DNA from: Fulvia fulva
Lineage: Eukaryota; Ascomycota; Dothideomycetes; Mycosphaerellales; Mycosphaerellaceae
DNA length: 64,000 nucleotides
Reading direction: 5' to 3'
NCBI RefSeq assembly: GCF_020509005.1
Contig: NC_063015.1
Location: forward strand, 1,426,001 to 1,490,000
Position numbers and translations under genes: made by a program. Position 1 is the stretch's first letter. Every line of letters starts with the position of its first letter. Positions 22,887 to 33,861 of the stretch are shown one piece after another. The notes beneath the pieces are model-generated. The model did no database searches, was not told the origin of the DNA, and saw nothing but the letters and a program-made list of their open reading frames with translations.

Positions 22887-24497
22887 TCATGCCTGCACTG
22901 GATCATGATACGTAAACTCCTCATCCCCAGCCACACCCGGTGCCCTCCAATGACTGACACCCGTCTTCTCATCATAGCTCTCATAACTATTGGCCAACCT
23001 CTTGCCTCCCCCTCCCGGCAAATCCACAATAAAAGACGGCGTCATGAAGCCCGCAATCGTGCCCCGGATATGCTTCTCCAGCTTGAGAATCGTCGACAAA
23101 GGGGTCCGCAGATCCTCAACCCCACTGATCAGATCCGACTGATAGACGTAGTAGGGCTGGATATTCAGATCCGCTAGCCTCCTGATTAGAGTTGAAATGG
23201 TCGTGATGTCGTCGTTCACACCCCGTAGTAGAACGGTTTGGTTCCGTACGATGACGCCCCTGGAGAAGAGGTGCTTGGCTGCTAGTTCTGTGATCCAGGA
23301 GATTTCAGAGGGATGGTTAAAATGTGTGTGCATGGCAACCTGCTTTCCCATCTCCCTTCCCCTCTGACTCAGTCCCACAAATGTCTCACTCCATCCATCG
23401 CTTCCGTCCAGAATCCGCTGTGGACAGACCGCCAGTCCCTTCGTCGCGAAGCGGATCCGTTGGATATGGGGGATTTGTAATAATCGCTCACCGATGAGAC
23501 TGAGCTGCTCCGGTTGCAGGTAGTAGGAGTCGCCGCCTGAGACTACCACGTCAAAGACGGCGGGGGTGGATTCGATGTAGTTGAACATTGCTTCCCAGCG
23601 CTTGCGGGTGGGCCGCTGGGAAGCCTTTTGGATGGTTTCAGTATTGCTGCCGACGGCGTAGGAGCGGGTGCAGAAGCGGCAGTAGACGGGGCATACGGAG
23701 GTTGCTGGGGCGAGTATCAGTGAATGGTGGTATGCGTGGCTGTTGGATGCTGACCTAGGAAAAGGACTTTATCGGGGTATCTGTGCACTAGCCCGGGAAC
23801 GGGTGAATCTTCGGTTTCGTGCAGGGAGTCGAGAGATAAGGCGGGATGGTCTGGCTTGATGACTGACTTCAGCGGGATGAACTGGCGACGGATCGGGTCT
23901 TGCAAAGGATTCTTCCAGTCGGCGGCGCTTAGGATGTATGGCGTGAGTCGAACTGACATCGGTGCCGCTTTCATGCCTCCTTCGACATCGTTCAGGAAGT
24001 CGTCTCGAGTGGTGATGCTGCGCCATGCTGGGTGGACGATGCCGCTGGTTGGCGTGGGAATGCGATCAGGTAGAACTCCGGCGAGGAATCGAAGGAGTTT
24101 GTCTTTGCGGTCGATGGTGTTGCTGACCTGAGAGAATGCTGCAAGTCAGTATCGGACACTTTAGCTTCTCGCCCTTCTCTCCACTTGCCTGCCATCTGTA
24201 AGCCAGGAATGCTTCTCGCGGAACGTCTTTCCAGATTCCAATGTCTTGCCAGTACGGCCGTTGCGACTGGATCCTAGTCTCAGGGGCGACATCGGGTAAT
24301 GGTGATGTACTCGATCCGAAGAGCAACGCTTCACTGGTACCTGAGGATGCTTCAGCTGGTGCTGCATGAAGGTATCTGGCTCTTGGAGCAGCCTTTGCAA
24401 CAGCTCGAGGATTAGATGTCCTGCTGAACCTGGCCGTGTTTGAGATCATGTTAGCATGATCAACGGGAAAGCGGACGCGAGCGCGTAATGAAGCCAT
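22887..24497 (-). CDS. Lysine 2,3-aminomutase-like radical SAM/PLP enzyme
   Basis: A 499-residue protein is encoded in three exons (24189-24497, 23755-24127, 22887-23704). The radical SAM cluster motif CPVYCRFC (C-x3-C-x2-C, near residues 231-238) forms across the second intron junction (23705-23754). A DVVVSGGDSYYL-type strand and the PLP-binding PGGGGK (Lys about 462) follow. KamA enzymes use SAM, a 4Fe-4S cluster and PLP to move the alpha-amino group of lysine to the beta carbon. The substrate in fungi is not established. The N-terminus, rich in Arg and Ala and without acidic residues for about 15 residues, looks like a mitochondrial presequence. The first intron (24128-24188) begins with GC rather than GT. 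Confidence 0.88.
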
Positions 24498-27174
24498 GCT
24501 GGATCTGCATGGGTGAACGACAGGGCATGTGGTTAAGAGATCTTGCTGTGGAGAGGTAGTGGAGTCTCGCTCATCCTGACCTCTAGGCTCGTTCGGAACG
24601 TCTTTTATTCAATGCAAGATGGAATTGTGTCATCATATCGCATGCTGTGGCGATAAAACTCTCGGATAACTTCTTCCAATGATGTCCGTTTCTATCTGCT
24701 CGAGCGTTAGACCGTGGGAGGCTTCTACGCTCACCCACATGCCGGTGCGACGCCTATTGATCCTGCTGAGCATGTGATGTGCAGCGTGTATAGAGGCTTC
24801 GGGAAACTCTATTGTGCAGCAGTGCCGAAAAGCGAAAGCACTGATGGGTGGCGGCATGTGCTAGCGCCAATGCTGGGTGTGAACTCTCGATCTTTATCAC
24901 TACTGCAGGACAGGCTGACCGCTTCAGTGGCATCCGGATCGAGGTCATAGGCTCAAATCGAGGGAGAGCAAAGTCTTGTGCATCCTTGCAGGGTGGAACG
25001 TAGAATCTTCCCGAATCGAGACACTGCGACCCGAAAGGTCGGCCAGTGGAGCATCTCACTACGCATAAAGATTAGCGAAGCCGCACGACCAGACCTGCAC
25101 AAAAGAAGCGAGCGACCGCATCTCTGCATCCCGAGCAATTTGCAGGGTTGTCAGATACCACCGGCACAGGCTTTGCAATGCGGCAGGTAATCGAAGGCTG
25201 ATGATACTGTACCATTCTTACAAGCCGCAGGTCGGCAGGTCAGAACCTACGACATACAGAGTTCGCGCGCTCATGCCGTCGGCCACTATTGTGGAGCACA
25301 GCTGAGCGCCGACCATTGAAGGTGTGGAAGTTCCATAGGCGCCCATTGCCCTAAATTTGCGAACAAGGCCAGTGGAGCTTGCGGAGCGATGCACAAACGA
25401 GCCTTACCACACGCAGGCACTGGCAGTGCGAACGAAGCTGCGAACAGGCGACGATGGCTGCATCTGTAGTTGCATCTTGGTGGTCAGGTGATATGCCGCT
25501 ACTGCATCGTGTCCCCTGGACCTAGTTGAAAGTACGTTTTGCGCTCTGCGCTTCGCGGGGCGCCGCGTGATCCTGCTGTAGCTAGCAATGCAGTGCATAG
25601 TGCTGGGCTGGCCGTTTGCTGGTCAAGAACCTTCAGGAGTTTAGCAGTCCAGTCGCGGACATACCTCGGCATGTACTGGCAAGTTTGACTGGCCCACAGA
25701 CCAGGCCCGCTGCTTCGTGTGCATGAACAGGCAAGGTGCAGGCCAATCGAGGGTGTCCGTTGCTAGACGGTGCATGAAAGCTGTGCTGCGCCTCGCTCGA
25801 ATGTCGAGTTGCATCACAGTGGAAATACGACCAAGCGTTACACTGATTAGAGACAGTGCACCTTCCGGTTATGGGGCGGGGTGCTCGAGCACAGCGAGCA
25901 GGCTGGATGATGGATCGCCAGCAGGCCCAGATGCGCGGCGGAGTCCTTTGCCTCGTTCATACTACTGATCTGGTCGACCGGTGATAGCTTCTTGTTTCCA
26001 GACATGAGCATCAACAACCTGGCGTGCAGCTGCGAAGGGGGTCTTCGAGCTACGCCCAACAGGCTCGGTGGCACGGCAGAGCCTATAAACAGTAAGCGTA
26101 GCGGCTCGTGCATGAGCTCGCAGTGGAGATCAGCAGTATGGGCAGCTTCTGACACGGCACGCGGCGAGAACATCGTGACGGCAGTTGTGCCGACAATCTC
26201 GAATTTAGGTCTCGGCCGGGGGGTCCCGAACCACTGCACTGGGCATCGAGGCAGGGACCAGGTCATTATCAAATATCACTCACACGTCTTCGTCCGAGGC
26301 ATAGACACTAAAGCTCCAAGTGCTGCATCCTTCACCTCGATATCTCAGTACTGCATCTCCTGGTCTTAGAGGCGCTTATGGCAGCCATCAGTCAGAAGCT
26401 CTCGTTCCGCGAACAGATATGCAAGTCCCCAACCTAGGTTTTGCCATGTCTTTTGGCCACATGCGCCTAGCCACAAGCTCTTGCATTACCTTCAACGATC
26501 ACAACCCAACACAGCGCCCACGCCTAAGCCCGACTTCAACCATGCGCTCGAGAGTCCGTCTCCGCGGTGGTGGCTCCAAAGATCTAGACCCACTGGCACG
26601 GCAATACCTCATTTGCTGGACCCCGAGACTCCGGTCTTGACCAAGGCTGAAGTCTATCTGCCGACACGTGGGATCAAGGCACGGAAGTGGGTTGGAACAG
26701 CCGTAGCCGCGGTGCTGTCTTCAAGCATGATGCTTGATGCTGAACTGTCAGCGAGTGAAACTATCTCGACAGGTGACAGCCACCACGAGAGGATGGACAT
26801 CGCTCCGATGGAGAGAGCAAGATCGTTCCCTGCAGCTTGTCATGACTGCCGAGAATCCATTCTCTATGTCTTCAACGAGAAGGGAAGATCGCCCCGACGA
26901 GGCTGGAACAGGATTGTGCATCACATACGCCATCATTCCCACAGTACATCAGACCCATGTCGAGAAATTGAAGCTGTTGCTCTCCTCGTACTACTCATAT
27001 AAGTCTGCCGTCTTACGATGAGGTATCTACGCTGTCCAAAAGGCACAAGAAGGAAAAGCCAAGCCCATCGAGATCACATCACTGTACATCTCCCGCTAGC
27101 CTGGCTTGGGCGAATGCCGCCCTTTCGTAACTCGTCACTCGTCGGTATTAGTATTCTTCCTGGATCGAACGTCC
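24498..27174. other. Intergenic stretch, no supported gene (2.7 kb)
   Basis: Upstream of the radical-SAM gene. Several overlapping short frames exist. The longest, on the plus strand at 26481-27002, competes with another open frame and has no domain I recognise, so none is called. Confidence 0.4.
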
Positions 27175-27315
27175 TCATTCAAATCCTCCCGGCATCTTCG
27201 CCGTATTAACTTCTTCTTTTGTATTTTCCGTTTGGTCCCGCTTCTGCTCTTCCTGCTTCCTCGTCTCCTCGACCTTTGCCCATGGGTTGGACATAGGCAC
27301 ATCGTCTTCTTCGTC
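27175..27315 (-). other. In-frame extension beyond the SYLF gene stop
   Basis: After the TAG at 27316-27318 the same frame reads DEEDDVPMSNPWAKVEETRK and then a charged stretch to TGA. Composition matches the acidic C-terminus of the gene. No GT-AG intron that would remove the TAG is convincing. It may be the original C-terminus lost by a nonsense change. Confidence 0.5.
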
Positions 27316-29235
27316 CTATGTGACATCGTCGAGCTTTTCGGCGACTGACTCGATCTCGCCCTTGTGCTCCGCTGAAGCTGCCTCCAGTGGAAGGTCTCCC
27401 GCCTTGGCATCGGTTTCTGAAGGCAACTTTGCCGTTTCCAGGACTGCAGTGTCGGCTTCGACCGAAGGGGCAGGGAGATCAGTGGAGGTAGCTCGTTCAG
27501 GTGAGGCGTTCGTTGGGGAGGCATCGACAACGACTGGACCCCTGCGACCTGGATTCCGCGGAGGCAGCTTGGGTGGCAGCCGCTTTGGCACTTCGACAAT
27601 CCGTGCTTTGCTAATGACCTGCGAGGTATTGCTGATAACCTGTGAGGTAGCTGGCTGGACCGTCTGGACTGAATGAAAGACTGGCTCTTCGATGATCTGT
27701 ATGTCCTCATCGTCAAGATCCGACTCATCGTCGTCTTCTTGGTTCGCGGTAGTATACACTGCCGCGTTGCGAGGCGTCTCCTGTGTACCTGGCGGAGTCC
27801 TTGGAGGAGTCGTGTAACCATTCGCAGTGCGGGGGTCGATAGGCTTGTGATCCTGTGTTGCAAGAACATCGTGTTCCGGGACGTTCTGCATGGAGTAAGG
27901 ATGCACGTTGTTGGAAATGCTACCCTTAGAACTCCGCTGGCTGTTGGAGCTTCGTAAGCTGTTGCGTCTGGGCGACGGTGGCCCATCCGGAAAGTCTGTT
28001 TGTGTCGCCGAGTCTGCCATGATGACAGGCGATCGACCCTGGTCGATGCTATTTCTGAGGGAGCTGGGCGTCTTTGGCTCTGTCGAAAATGCACTCGTTC
28101 GCCAACTATTGCGACGGCTTGTCGATCGCGCGCTGAGGTCCTGGCTCTGTCGATTGTATATGCTGTGTACTGGACTCGTTGGACTTGGATTGAAGCTGAA
28201 CTGCTCCCAGCTGGCACGCTTGTTTGTGCCGGCCTCCCTCAGACTCATGCCTTGCTTTTCAAGCGCCAGTACACCATAAGGGTCGGGATCGTCTCTGTCG
28301 GGTACGCCGAATGCTGCCCCATCCTCGATGTCCATGTCGCTGGGTGGAGGCTCCGTCGGGAGCATTGCGCTGTCGAAGTCCGAGTCGCCTTGTGCTGCTT
28401 TTAGCGTCTCCATCAGCTGCTTCACCTCGAAGGGAGGGTGCCTGACGTTTCCAGCCAGAATCTGCTTGACGGATAGCTTCTGGCCATAGAAGCGCTCGTT
28501 CTCATCATTTCGCTCGATGACAATCGTACCATCGATTTGCACGCCAGCATAGAACCCGCGGCTCTTCAAGTAGGTGTATAGCGGCGCTTGTCGCTTGTGA
28601 ACTTCGGTCTCCAGCACTCCTCCAGCTCCAACCGGACCAGCCGAAACGCTGATCTCTCCACCCAGCGTACACCTCACCCTTGTGAAGGCCTCCAACGCTT
28701 CTTCGGTGTTGATGACGATCACGCAGTCGTAAATGTCCACGCCTATCAAGAATCCGAGACCGGCAGTATGAAGCATGATGCCAGATGGCGGTGACCACGA
28801 TCCATCTGGCTTTCTTGCGATAAGCACACCTGCACCGCCAGCGCCAGAGAACCACAGACCCGTTCGCATGGTAGTGAAGATGGCAAGGCCTTTCGCTTCC
28901 CGTATGACACTCTCTGGTATCTTCTGTATGACCTTCTGTTTCTGCTTCGGCCCATCTGTAGGCTGTACTTCCTCTTCCTTGTAGAATCCATCTTCTGCAG
29001 GTTTGTCAGCTACCATCGATATCCACAACACAATGTCCTTACTGCAGAAGCTCTTCAAGATGCGCGCGGCCTTGTCGCTCTCCTTGTCCAATTCCATGGG
29101 CCAGAAGGCCTCGCTTCCCAGCTTGTTGCTCAGCCGATTGACCGGAGTGCCCAACTTGTCCAATACCTTGTATCCCTTATCGAAGCCAGCCTTGCTGCCG
29201 CTCTTCACCTTCTGCCACATCGTGGGCTGAGACAT
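27316..29235 (-). CDS. SYLF-domain protein (Ysc84/SH3YL1-like)
   Basis: An intronless 639-residue protein. The SYLF region (about residues 90-280) has IPESVIREAKGLAIFTTMRT, GAGGAGVLIARKPDG, a GIMLHTAGLGFLIGVDIYDC segment and a GYVAGVQIDG-type strand near residue 230. SYLF domains bind phosphoinositides, and in yeast Ysc84 also binds actin at endocytic sites. Unlike Ysc84 there is no C-terminal SH3. Instead there is a Ser-rich linker and a proline-rich stretch (PKRLPPKLPPRNPGRRGP) that could bind SH3 partners. The annotated stop is TAG at 27316-27318, but the same frame continues with a protein-like 46-codon tail to TGA at 27175-27177, so the true C-terminus is uncertain. Confidence 0.88.
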   Translation of the reverse strand: MSQPTMWQKVKSGSKAGFDKGYKVLDKLGTPVNRLSNKLGSEAFWPMELDKESDKAARILKSFCSKDIVLWISMVADKPAEDGFYKEEEVQPTDGPKQKQKVIQKIPESVIREAKGLAIFTTMRTGLWFSGAGGAGVLIARKPDGSWSPPSGIMLHTAGLGFLIGVDIYDCVIVINTEEALEAFTRVRCTLGGEISVSAGPVGAGGVLETEVHKRQAPLYTYLKSRGFYAGVQIDGTIVIERNDENERFYGQKLSVKQILAGNVRHPPFEVKQLMETLKAAQGDSDFDSAMLPTEPPPSDMDIEDGAAFGVPDRDDPDPYGVLALEKQGMSLREAGTNKRASWEQFSFNPSPTSPVHSIYNRQSQDLSARSTSRRNSWRTSAFSTEPKTPSSLRNSIDQGRSPVIMADSATQTDFPDGPPSPRRNSLRSSNSQRSSKGSISNNVHPYSMQNVPEHDVLATQDHKPIDPRTANGYTTPPRTPPGTQETPRNAAVYTTANQEDDDESDLDDEDIQIIEEPVFHSVQTVQPATSQVISNTSQVISKARIVEVPKRLPPKLPPRNPGRRGPVVVDASPTNASPERATSTDLPAPSVEADTAVLETAKLPSETDAKAGDLPLEAASAEHKGEIESVAEKLDDVT

Positions 29236-31131
29236 CTTGTGGAACAGTGGCTATCGAAACAATGTAACAATATAATCAATGGTTGTAGTATCGTTCCAGC
29301 CCCGCCCAATTATCCAGAAACCAACGCTGAAACGGCCGGTCGTCTACCCACGAAAGGCCGGTTTGCGTTGTCGCATGCTAATGAGGAAGACGTCGGCAAG
29401 CAAGCGCAGTGGTAGACAATCGCTTTTGTTCCGTTGCTTGCTGCCCGTCTGTCGTGATATTGCAAATGCGCGGAGGACGCGGAAGGGCGAAGCAATACCA
29501 CAGACGTAGCACGCGGCTGGTACGTCACTCGGTGCTGACAGAGAGGAAGGCTCGGTTCAGCAAGCCTTCCGTGCGAACTTAACCTTGTGAAGATCGTTTC
29601 TGCACGATCACCCGTCGACAGGGAAAAGTAAAGAAGTTCTCACATCAACGACAAGGCGACGAGGGGAAGAGGGCGATCTCTTCATCACATGCTTCCTGCT
29701 TACACGGCACCATTCTCTCACCGCGTGGCACAACTGCAGGGTTCAGCCTGTCCTGTAGGCTGTCTATTCCAGGAGAACACGACATCCGCCCAGCAATGGT
29801 GTCAAACTCTGAGCAAAAGGAATGGTCCAGCCGGGCACCGACACTATCCATGCAGCACCTCACACGAAGTCTTGTCAGGTACCGCTTCGCAAGCGAGCAC
29901 TCGCGGTCACGTCGTGTCAAGAGGTGACCCCGATGATCGTGACCGCGGAGAGCAGCGTGTCGAAGACGATGGCGTACGGAATAAGTACATTCCATAGCAC
30001 GACGCGTCTCGTTTTCCGCGCCGCGTGGCGTCCTACTACAATCTTGATCCCTCAGATCAGGCATCGTCAATGTAGCAGCACAACGTGGCACCCGACCATT
30101 ATCTCGATGCTCAAGACCACAAGCATCTAAGCACATTTACTAACCTGGACCTCTGCCACAGGCAACTCGCGAAGCAGTACGAAAGCACAAGGAAGAGAAT
30201 TGGCCCTTGATGGCCTCTGGAATAACGACGAGCCCATGCCATGTGCAGCGGGAGCACTGGCATGCTGTGGCGTGGACCGGACAGAGCACAAGACACCAGC
30301 ACCTTGACATTGCTAAGGAACCGCAACATCGATAAATCAAGAAGCAATATCTCAGACACATCGTGACGAGGTGAGCTTGAGTCTTCTCCTCTTCACGACT
30401 TCCTATGATGACAGCAGCTGGGGCCATAAGAGAGTCCAGCCGACTTCACTTGAAGTAAATGGTCGGACATGCTTTCACGCCAGCTTTATACAATCTTCTC
30501 ATTTCGTCTGAGTGCAACACGTTGCAAATGCAGTACATCATTCTTCCCTATGTGGAGCTGTGCTAATATAGGCCACAGTGTAGACTTTGTCCCGTATCGT
30601 TACAACTTTGCTCTGACTTTCGACTCGATTTTCTTCCGTCAGGAACAGATTGACTCTCTGCAAAGTCGTGGTCACTCGCCGATAAGATCATGCGCTGCAT
30701 CATGCCACAGCATTGCTAGCCCACGGAAATCGATAAACATATTTGCACGAGCCACAAAACAGCCTCTCATAGCCATGGCAGACATCGCCTAAGACTTGCT
30801 TCAGCACTTCTTGGGCGGTTTGTCGCCAGGCGCTCGATCGATGGCAGACTAGTTATACGGATCATGTGGCGACCCTATGCTCGCAAGACCTTTCCTGGTC
30901 ATGATTCGAGCCCGTCTTGTTACAGCTACCGAATCCAAACTTGACGGCTGGACCATGTTCTTGTTCTGGAAGATGCCTGCGGTGACTTGCGAAGTGGTGC
31001 AAATTGGCTGCTCGCCTTCCGAATCTTTAATATGGTGATCCAACCCGACTTTCCGTTCGACGATGATCCGATCTGAAATGATTGGCGAGTTGTGTGACTA
31101 ATGTCCAATTGTTAGAAGCTCTGGGCCAGGC
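29236..31131. other. Intergenic stretch, no gene seen (1.9 kb)
   Basis: Upstream of the SYLF gene and downstream of the MFS gene. Only short, overlapping frames without domains were found. Confidence 0.45.
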
Positions 31132-32739
31132 TCATCCACTTTCGATTGCAGAATTTTGGGCATCCTGCTGCTCCCGTTTCCTCTCCTTGAAGATGCTGCC
31201 GCCCGTCCAGATCGCAGTCGGAACAGCTGTGAAGATACTGATACAGCCCAGAATAAGAGTAGCAGTTGGCCAACCCTGAGAATCAACCACAAATCCGGCC
31301 AGAAGAGGCCCGATCATAGCACCAGCAGCCCAAGCCATATTAAAGAGACCATACGCCTGAGCAAAAGCGCCATTCTTGCCGAAGAAGCCCGGAGGATGGC
31401 GCTGTGCTTTCGCTTCCACGGCATATGCGATTTCTGCCATGATGGGGGTGAGAGCCAAGGTGAGTCCAAAGCCGATGATCGCAAGCAGTGCGCAGAGCAG
31501 GACCTTTTGGCCCATACTATCGTGCGTGACCAGCCGCAGAAGGATCAAGAATGGACAGCAGAGCGCGAAGCCAGCTGTTGCAAACCACCTAGGTCCGTAT
31601 TTGTCTGATAGGCGGCCGATGAAAGGACCTATGAAAGAGGCGACCACGATGGGTAGGAATACCAGACCGGCTCCTGTCGAATCCCAGTGAAATGTGTCTC
31701 TGACGAACAGTGGCAATGTCGAGTCGAAGGAGGTCATCAGCGATGACTGGATAACGCAGGCCCATAATGCGCATAGTACCCTCCTGGAGCCGAATAGGAA
31801 GACCACGGGCGGAAGGCGCGCAACAACAGCCTTGACAAATCCTGGAGCACGCTCAGGGATCAATGAAGTGGCGTGACTGGGCGCATGGCTTGCTTTGCGC
31901 TCTATGGCAGGTTGTTCTGACACCTCCTGTCCAACATCGTCTACCGCGTGAGTTGCACCATCCTTTGGCGCCTGCTTCTCGATCTCCGCTGAGGCGCGAT
32001 CCTCTCGACTCTCGAGAGCCTCTTCTGCAGACGGTGATTGCTCCGGCAACCACTGCCTTGTATTCTTCTTCTCGATCATCGCGAATCGCAGGATAATGTC
32101 CAGGACGATCAGCCCAAAGGCCATTGCATAGACCTGATAGTACCCTGCATACTGGAACACCACGCCTCCAAGAAGCGGAGCAAGCAGGATCGCAAGACTC
32201 ATCGAAAGTCCCACGTACCCCATAGCACTACCGATATCATCGGGACCAATGGTGTCGACAAGCAGAGCCAGACCAACGACCCAAACGACAGCAGCACTGG
32301 CTCCTTGCAGAACTCGACCAGCTGCGAGTAGTCCGATACTATCGCCGACCGTGAGCATAGCCGTGGAAGCTCCCAGCAGAAGGAGTCCTATCATGAAGGG
32401 AATCTGTCGTGATTTCATGCGATCGGCCAGCCAGCCAAAGATTGGCGAAGCAACCAGTAGGGCGGCTCCGTATACAGCCAAGAAGATCGAGGTCCATGAT
32501 TGTATATCGCTCTGGTCGATACCGGCTCGCTCGGTGAGTGCGAATGGGAATACGGGCACGACGATGCCATATGCCTGTGCGCTGTTAGTGATTGTGGAGG
32601 CGGAATCGAAGTGTCTTGGGCTCACGAAGATGTCTGTGAAGATGGCCGATGCAACCACAATGATGATAAATGTCTTCGAGCTCCTGAGCTTCAGCAGGAC
32701 CGGCGGCCTGGTGTCGGAACCCCAGAACCAGGCGAACAT
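31132..32739 (-). CDS. MFS transporter (DHA1/VMAT-like)
   Basis: A 518-residue protein is encoded in exons 32626-32739 and 31132-32574. A 51-nt intron (32575-32625, GTGAGC...ACTAAC...GCACAG) has no stop and is a multiple of three; removing it gives the expected helix 1, FTDIFAYGIVVPVFPFALTE. Twelve hydrophobic helices are predicted by eye, with a polar central loop (about residues 215-270). The MFS motif A-like SPIFGWLADRMKSRQ follows helix 2, and a second copy, GPFIGRLSDKYGPR, follows helix 8. The family exports small amines or drugs by proton antiport; the substrate is unknown. The gene is divergent from the unknown gene at 33862. Confidence 0.88.
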   Translation of the reverse strand: MFAWFWGSDTRPPVLLKLRSSKTFIIIVVASAIFTDIFVSPRHFDSASTITNSAQAYGIVVPVFPFALTERAGIDQSDIQSWTSIFLAVYGAALLVASPIFGWLADRMKSRQIPFMIGLLLLGASTAMLTVGDSIGLLAAGRVLQGASAAVVWVVGLALLVDTIGPDDIGSAMGYVGLSMSLAILLAPLLGGVVFQYAGYYQVYAMAFGLIVLDIILRFAMIEKKNTRQWLPEQSPSAEEALESREDRASAEIEKQAPKDGATHAVDDVGQEVSEQPAIERKASHAPSHATSLIPERAPGFVKAVVARLPPVVFLFGSRRVLCALWACVIQSSLMTSFDSTLPLFVRDTFHWDSTGAGLVFLPIVVASFIGPFIGRLSDKYGPRWFATAGFALCCPFLILLRLVTHDSMGQKVLLCALLAIIGFGLTLALTPIMAEIAYAVEAKAQRHPPGFFGKNGAFAQAYGLFNMAWAAGAMIGPLLAGFVVDSQGWPTATLILGCISIFTAVPTAIWTGGSIFKERKREQQDAQNSAIESG

Positions 32740-33810
32740 GCTGATTGCAGGTCCTTGATGTTGAGATCCTTCGCGAAGCGCATCAAGGATAAACGCTCAC
32801 GCTCCAGCTATTTTCTGCTTCTATAAACGAGCAGTCGTGAATCTTGATTAGTGGCAATGGGTGATAATGACAGCCCTGACATGCTTCACGAAGCGTATAC
32901 GTCGTATTGTGCAACAAGTCGCCCACTCTGCATGGCCGAGCTTATGTTACTGATTGTGTCTTCGGGACGAGCGCGTAAAGAAGGCGAAAATGATGAGCAC
33001 ATGAAGGCGTTTTTCGGTTTCGCTACGTAAGAATGAAAGAACGACGATTTGCCGAGTATGCACAAGCGTGCTCTTTGACTATGTTCGGTTAGCACGTTGC
33101 TGTTCGCGGATGAGGCGCTTCGAACCACGTGCAGGCGGGAGCGTGAGAGTCGGTGTTAGATCTGACGAATGCCGAAGAGTGTAGACCGGCGTTCACACAA
33201 GCCATGGACCTCTATGGCCTACTTCAGGACTAGAAGGTAACCATCGTGCTGAGCATAGTACTGACTGCCATTCAGGCCCTAGTAAGTCTTTTCAGCACTT
33301 GAGGTAAGTCGGTGAAGCACGGCCAACCCTCTTTCGCTGACAATGCTGTAGCTGTATGAAACGCCGTATCAACCATGGCCTGTCACGTGCCTGTCTCTGT
33401 TATCATCAACACTTTATTCGTACTTGCCATGGCCTATCGCAAGTATCTCAACTCCCGCAAACGCCTGGAGCTACCCAATAGGATTATCGAGCTCGACTGG
33501 CGAAGTTTTCTCATCGACGTGATTGACGATACCTTCTGATCACAGTTGTATCGCTTCAGTCTACGTATTTCTGGACGATGGGGTCAAAAAGTGCTTCGAT
33601 GCGCACATTGTTGCCTTCGTCAGGTCCCGGAGCCAAGAGAGCAGAGTGTCTGACTGTCTTGTGTGTTCAGAAGAGCGTAGCCAGTTCAGAAGCATCGAGT
33701 TGATTACACGAGGACAGTCTTGTTCCACGCTCTTCTCACACGCGTTCGAGCCCCCTCGATGCCTCATTGTTCAGATGTTTGTCCTCGTGCTGGGTTGATC
33801 CAGCTGGTCA
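32740..33810. other. Intergenic region with relic coding sequence
   Basis: This region lies between divergent genes. The part near 33540-33660 resembles the coding sequence of the downstream gene (see the separate pseudogene entry); the rest shows nothing I can name. Confidence 0.45.
33540..33660 (+). pseudogene. Relic partial copy of the downstream unknown gene
   Basis: One frame reads VYVFLDDGVKKCFDAHIVAFV, which resembles VGVFMPMDDKTNKYFVAHIVAIV in the gene at 33862. A 22-nt block (33594-33615 against 34041-34062) differs at one base. No convincing start, splice sites or downstream homology were found, so this is probably a decayed tandem duplicate. Confidence 0.5.
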
Positions 33811-33820
33811 TATATATAAA
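33811..33820 (+). promoter_or_regulatory. TATA box of the unknown gene at 33862
   Basis: TATATATAAA lies only about 12 bp before the first in-frame ATG (33832), too close for that ATG to be in most transcripts, and about 40 bp before the ATG at 33862. It favours the latter as the start. Confidence 0.6.
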
Positions 33821-33861
33821 GTGCTTCTGAAATGCTTGACGGCGAATCATCATCTGTTGCA

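Noticed and set aside
5063..27318. Reassigned UAG codon as an explanation for the in-frame TAGs
   Set aside because: Several intact genes here (DUF2237, Vid30-like, J-domain protein) use TAG as their normal stop.
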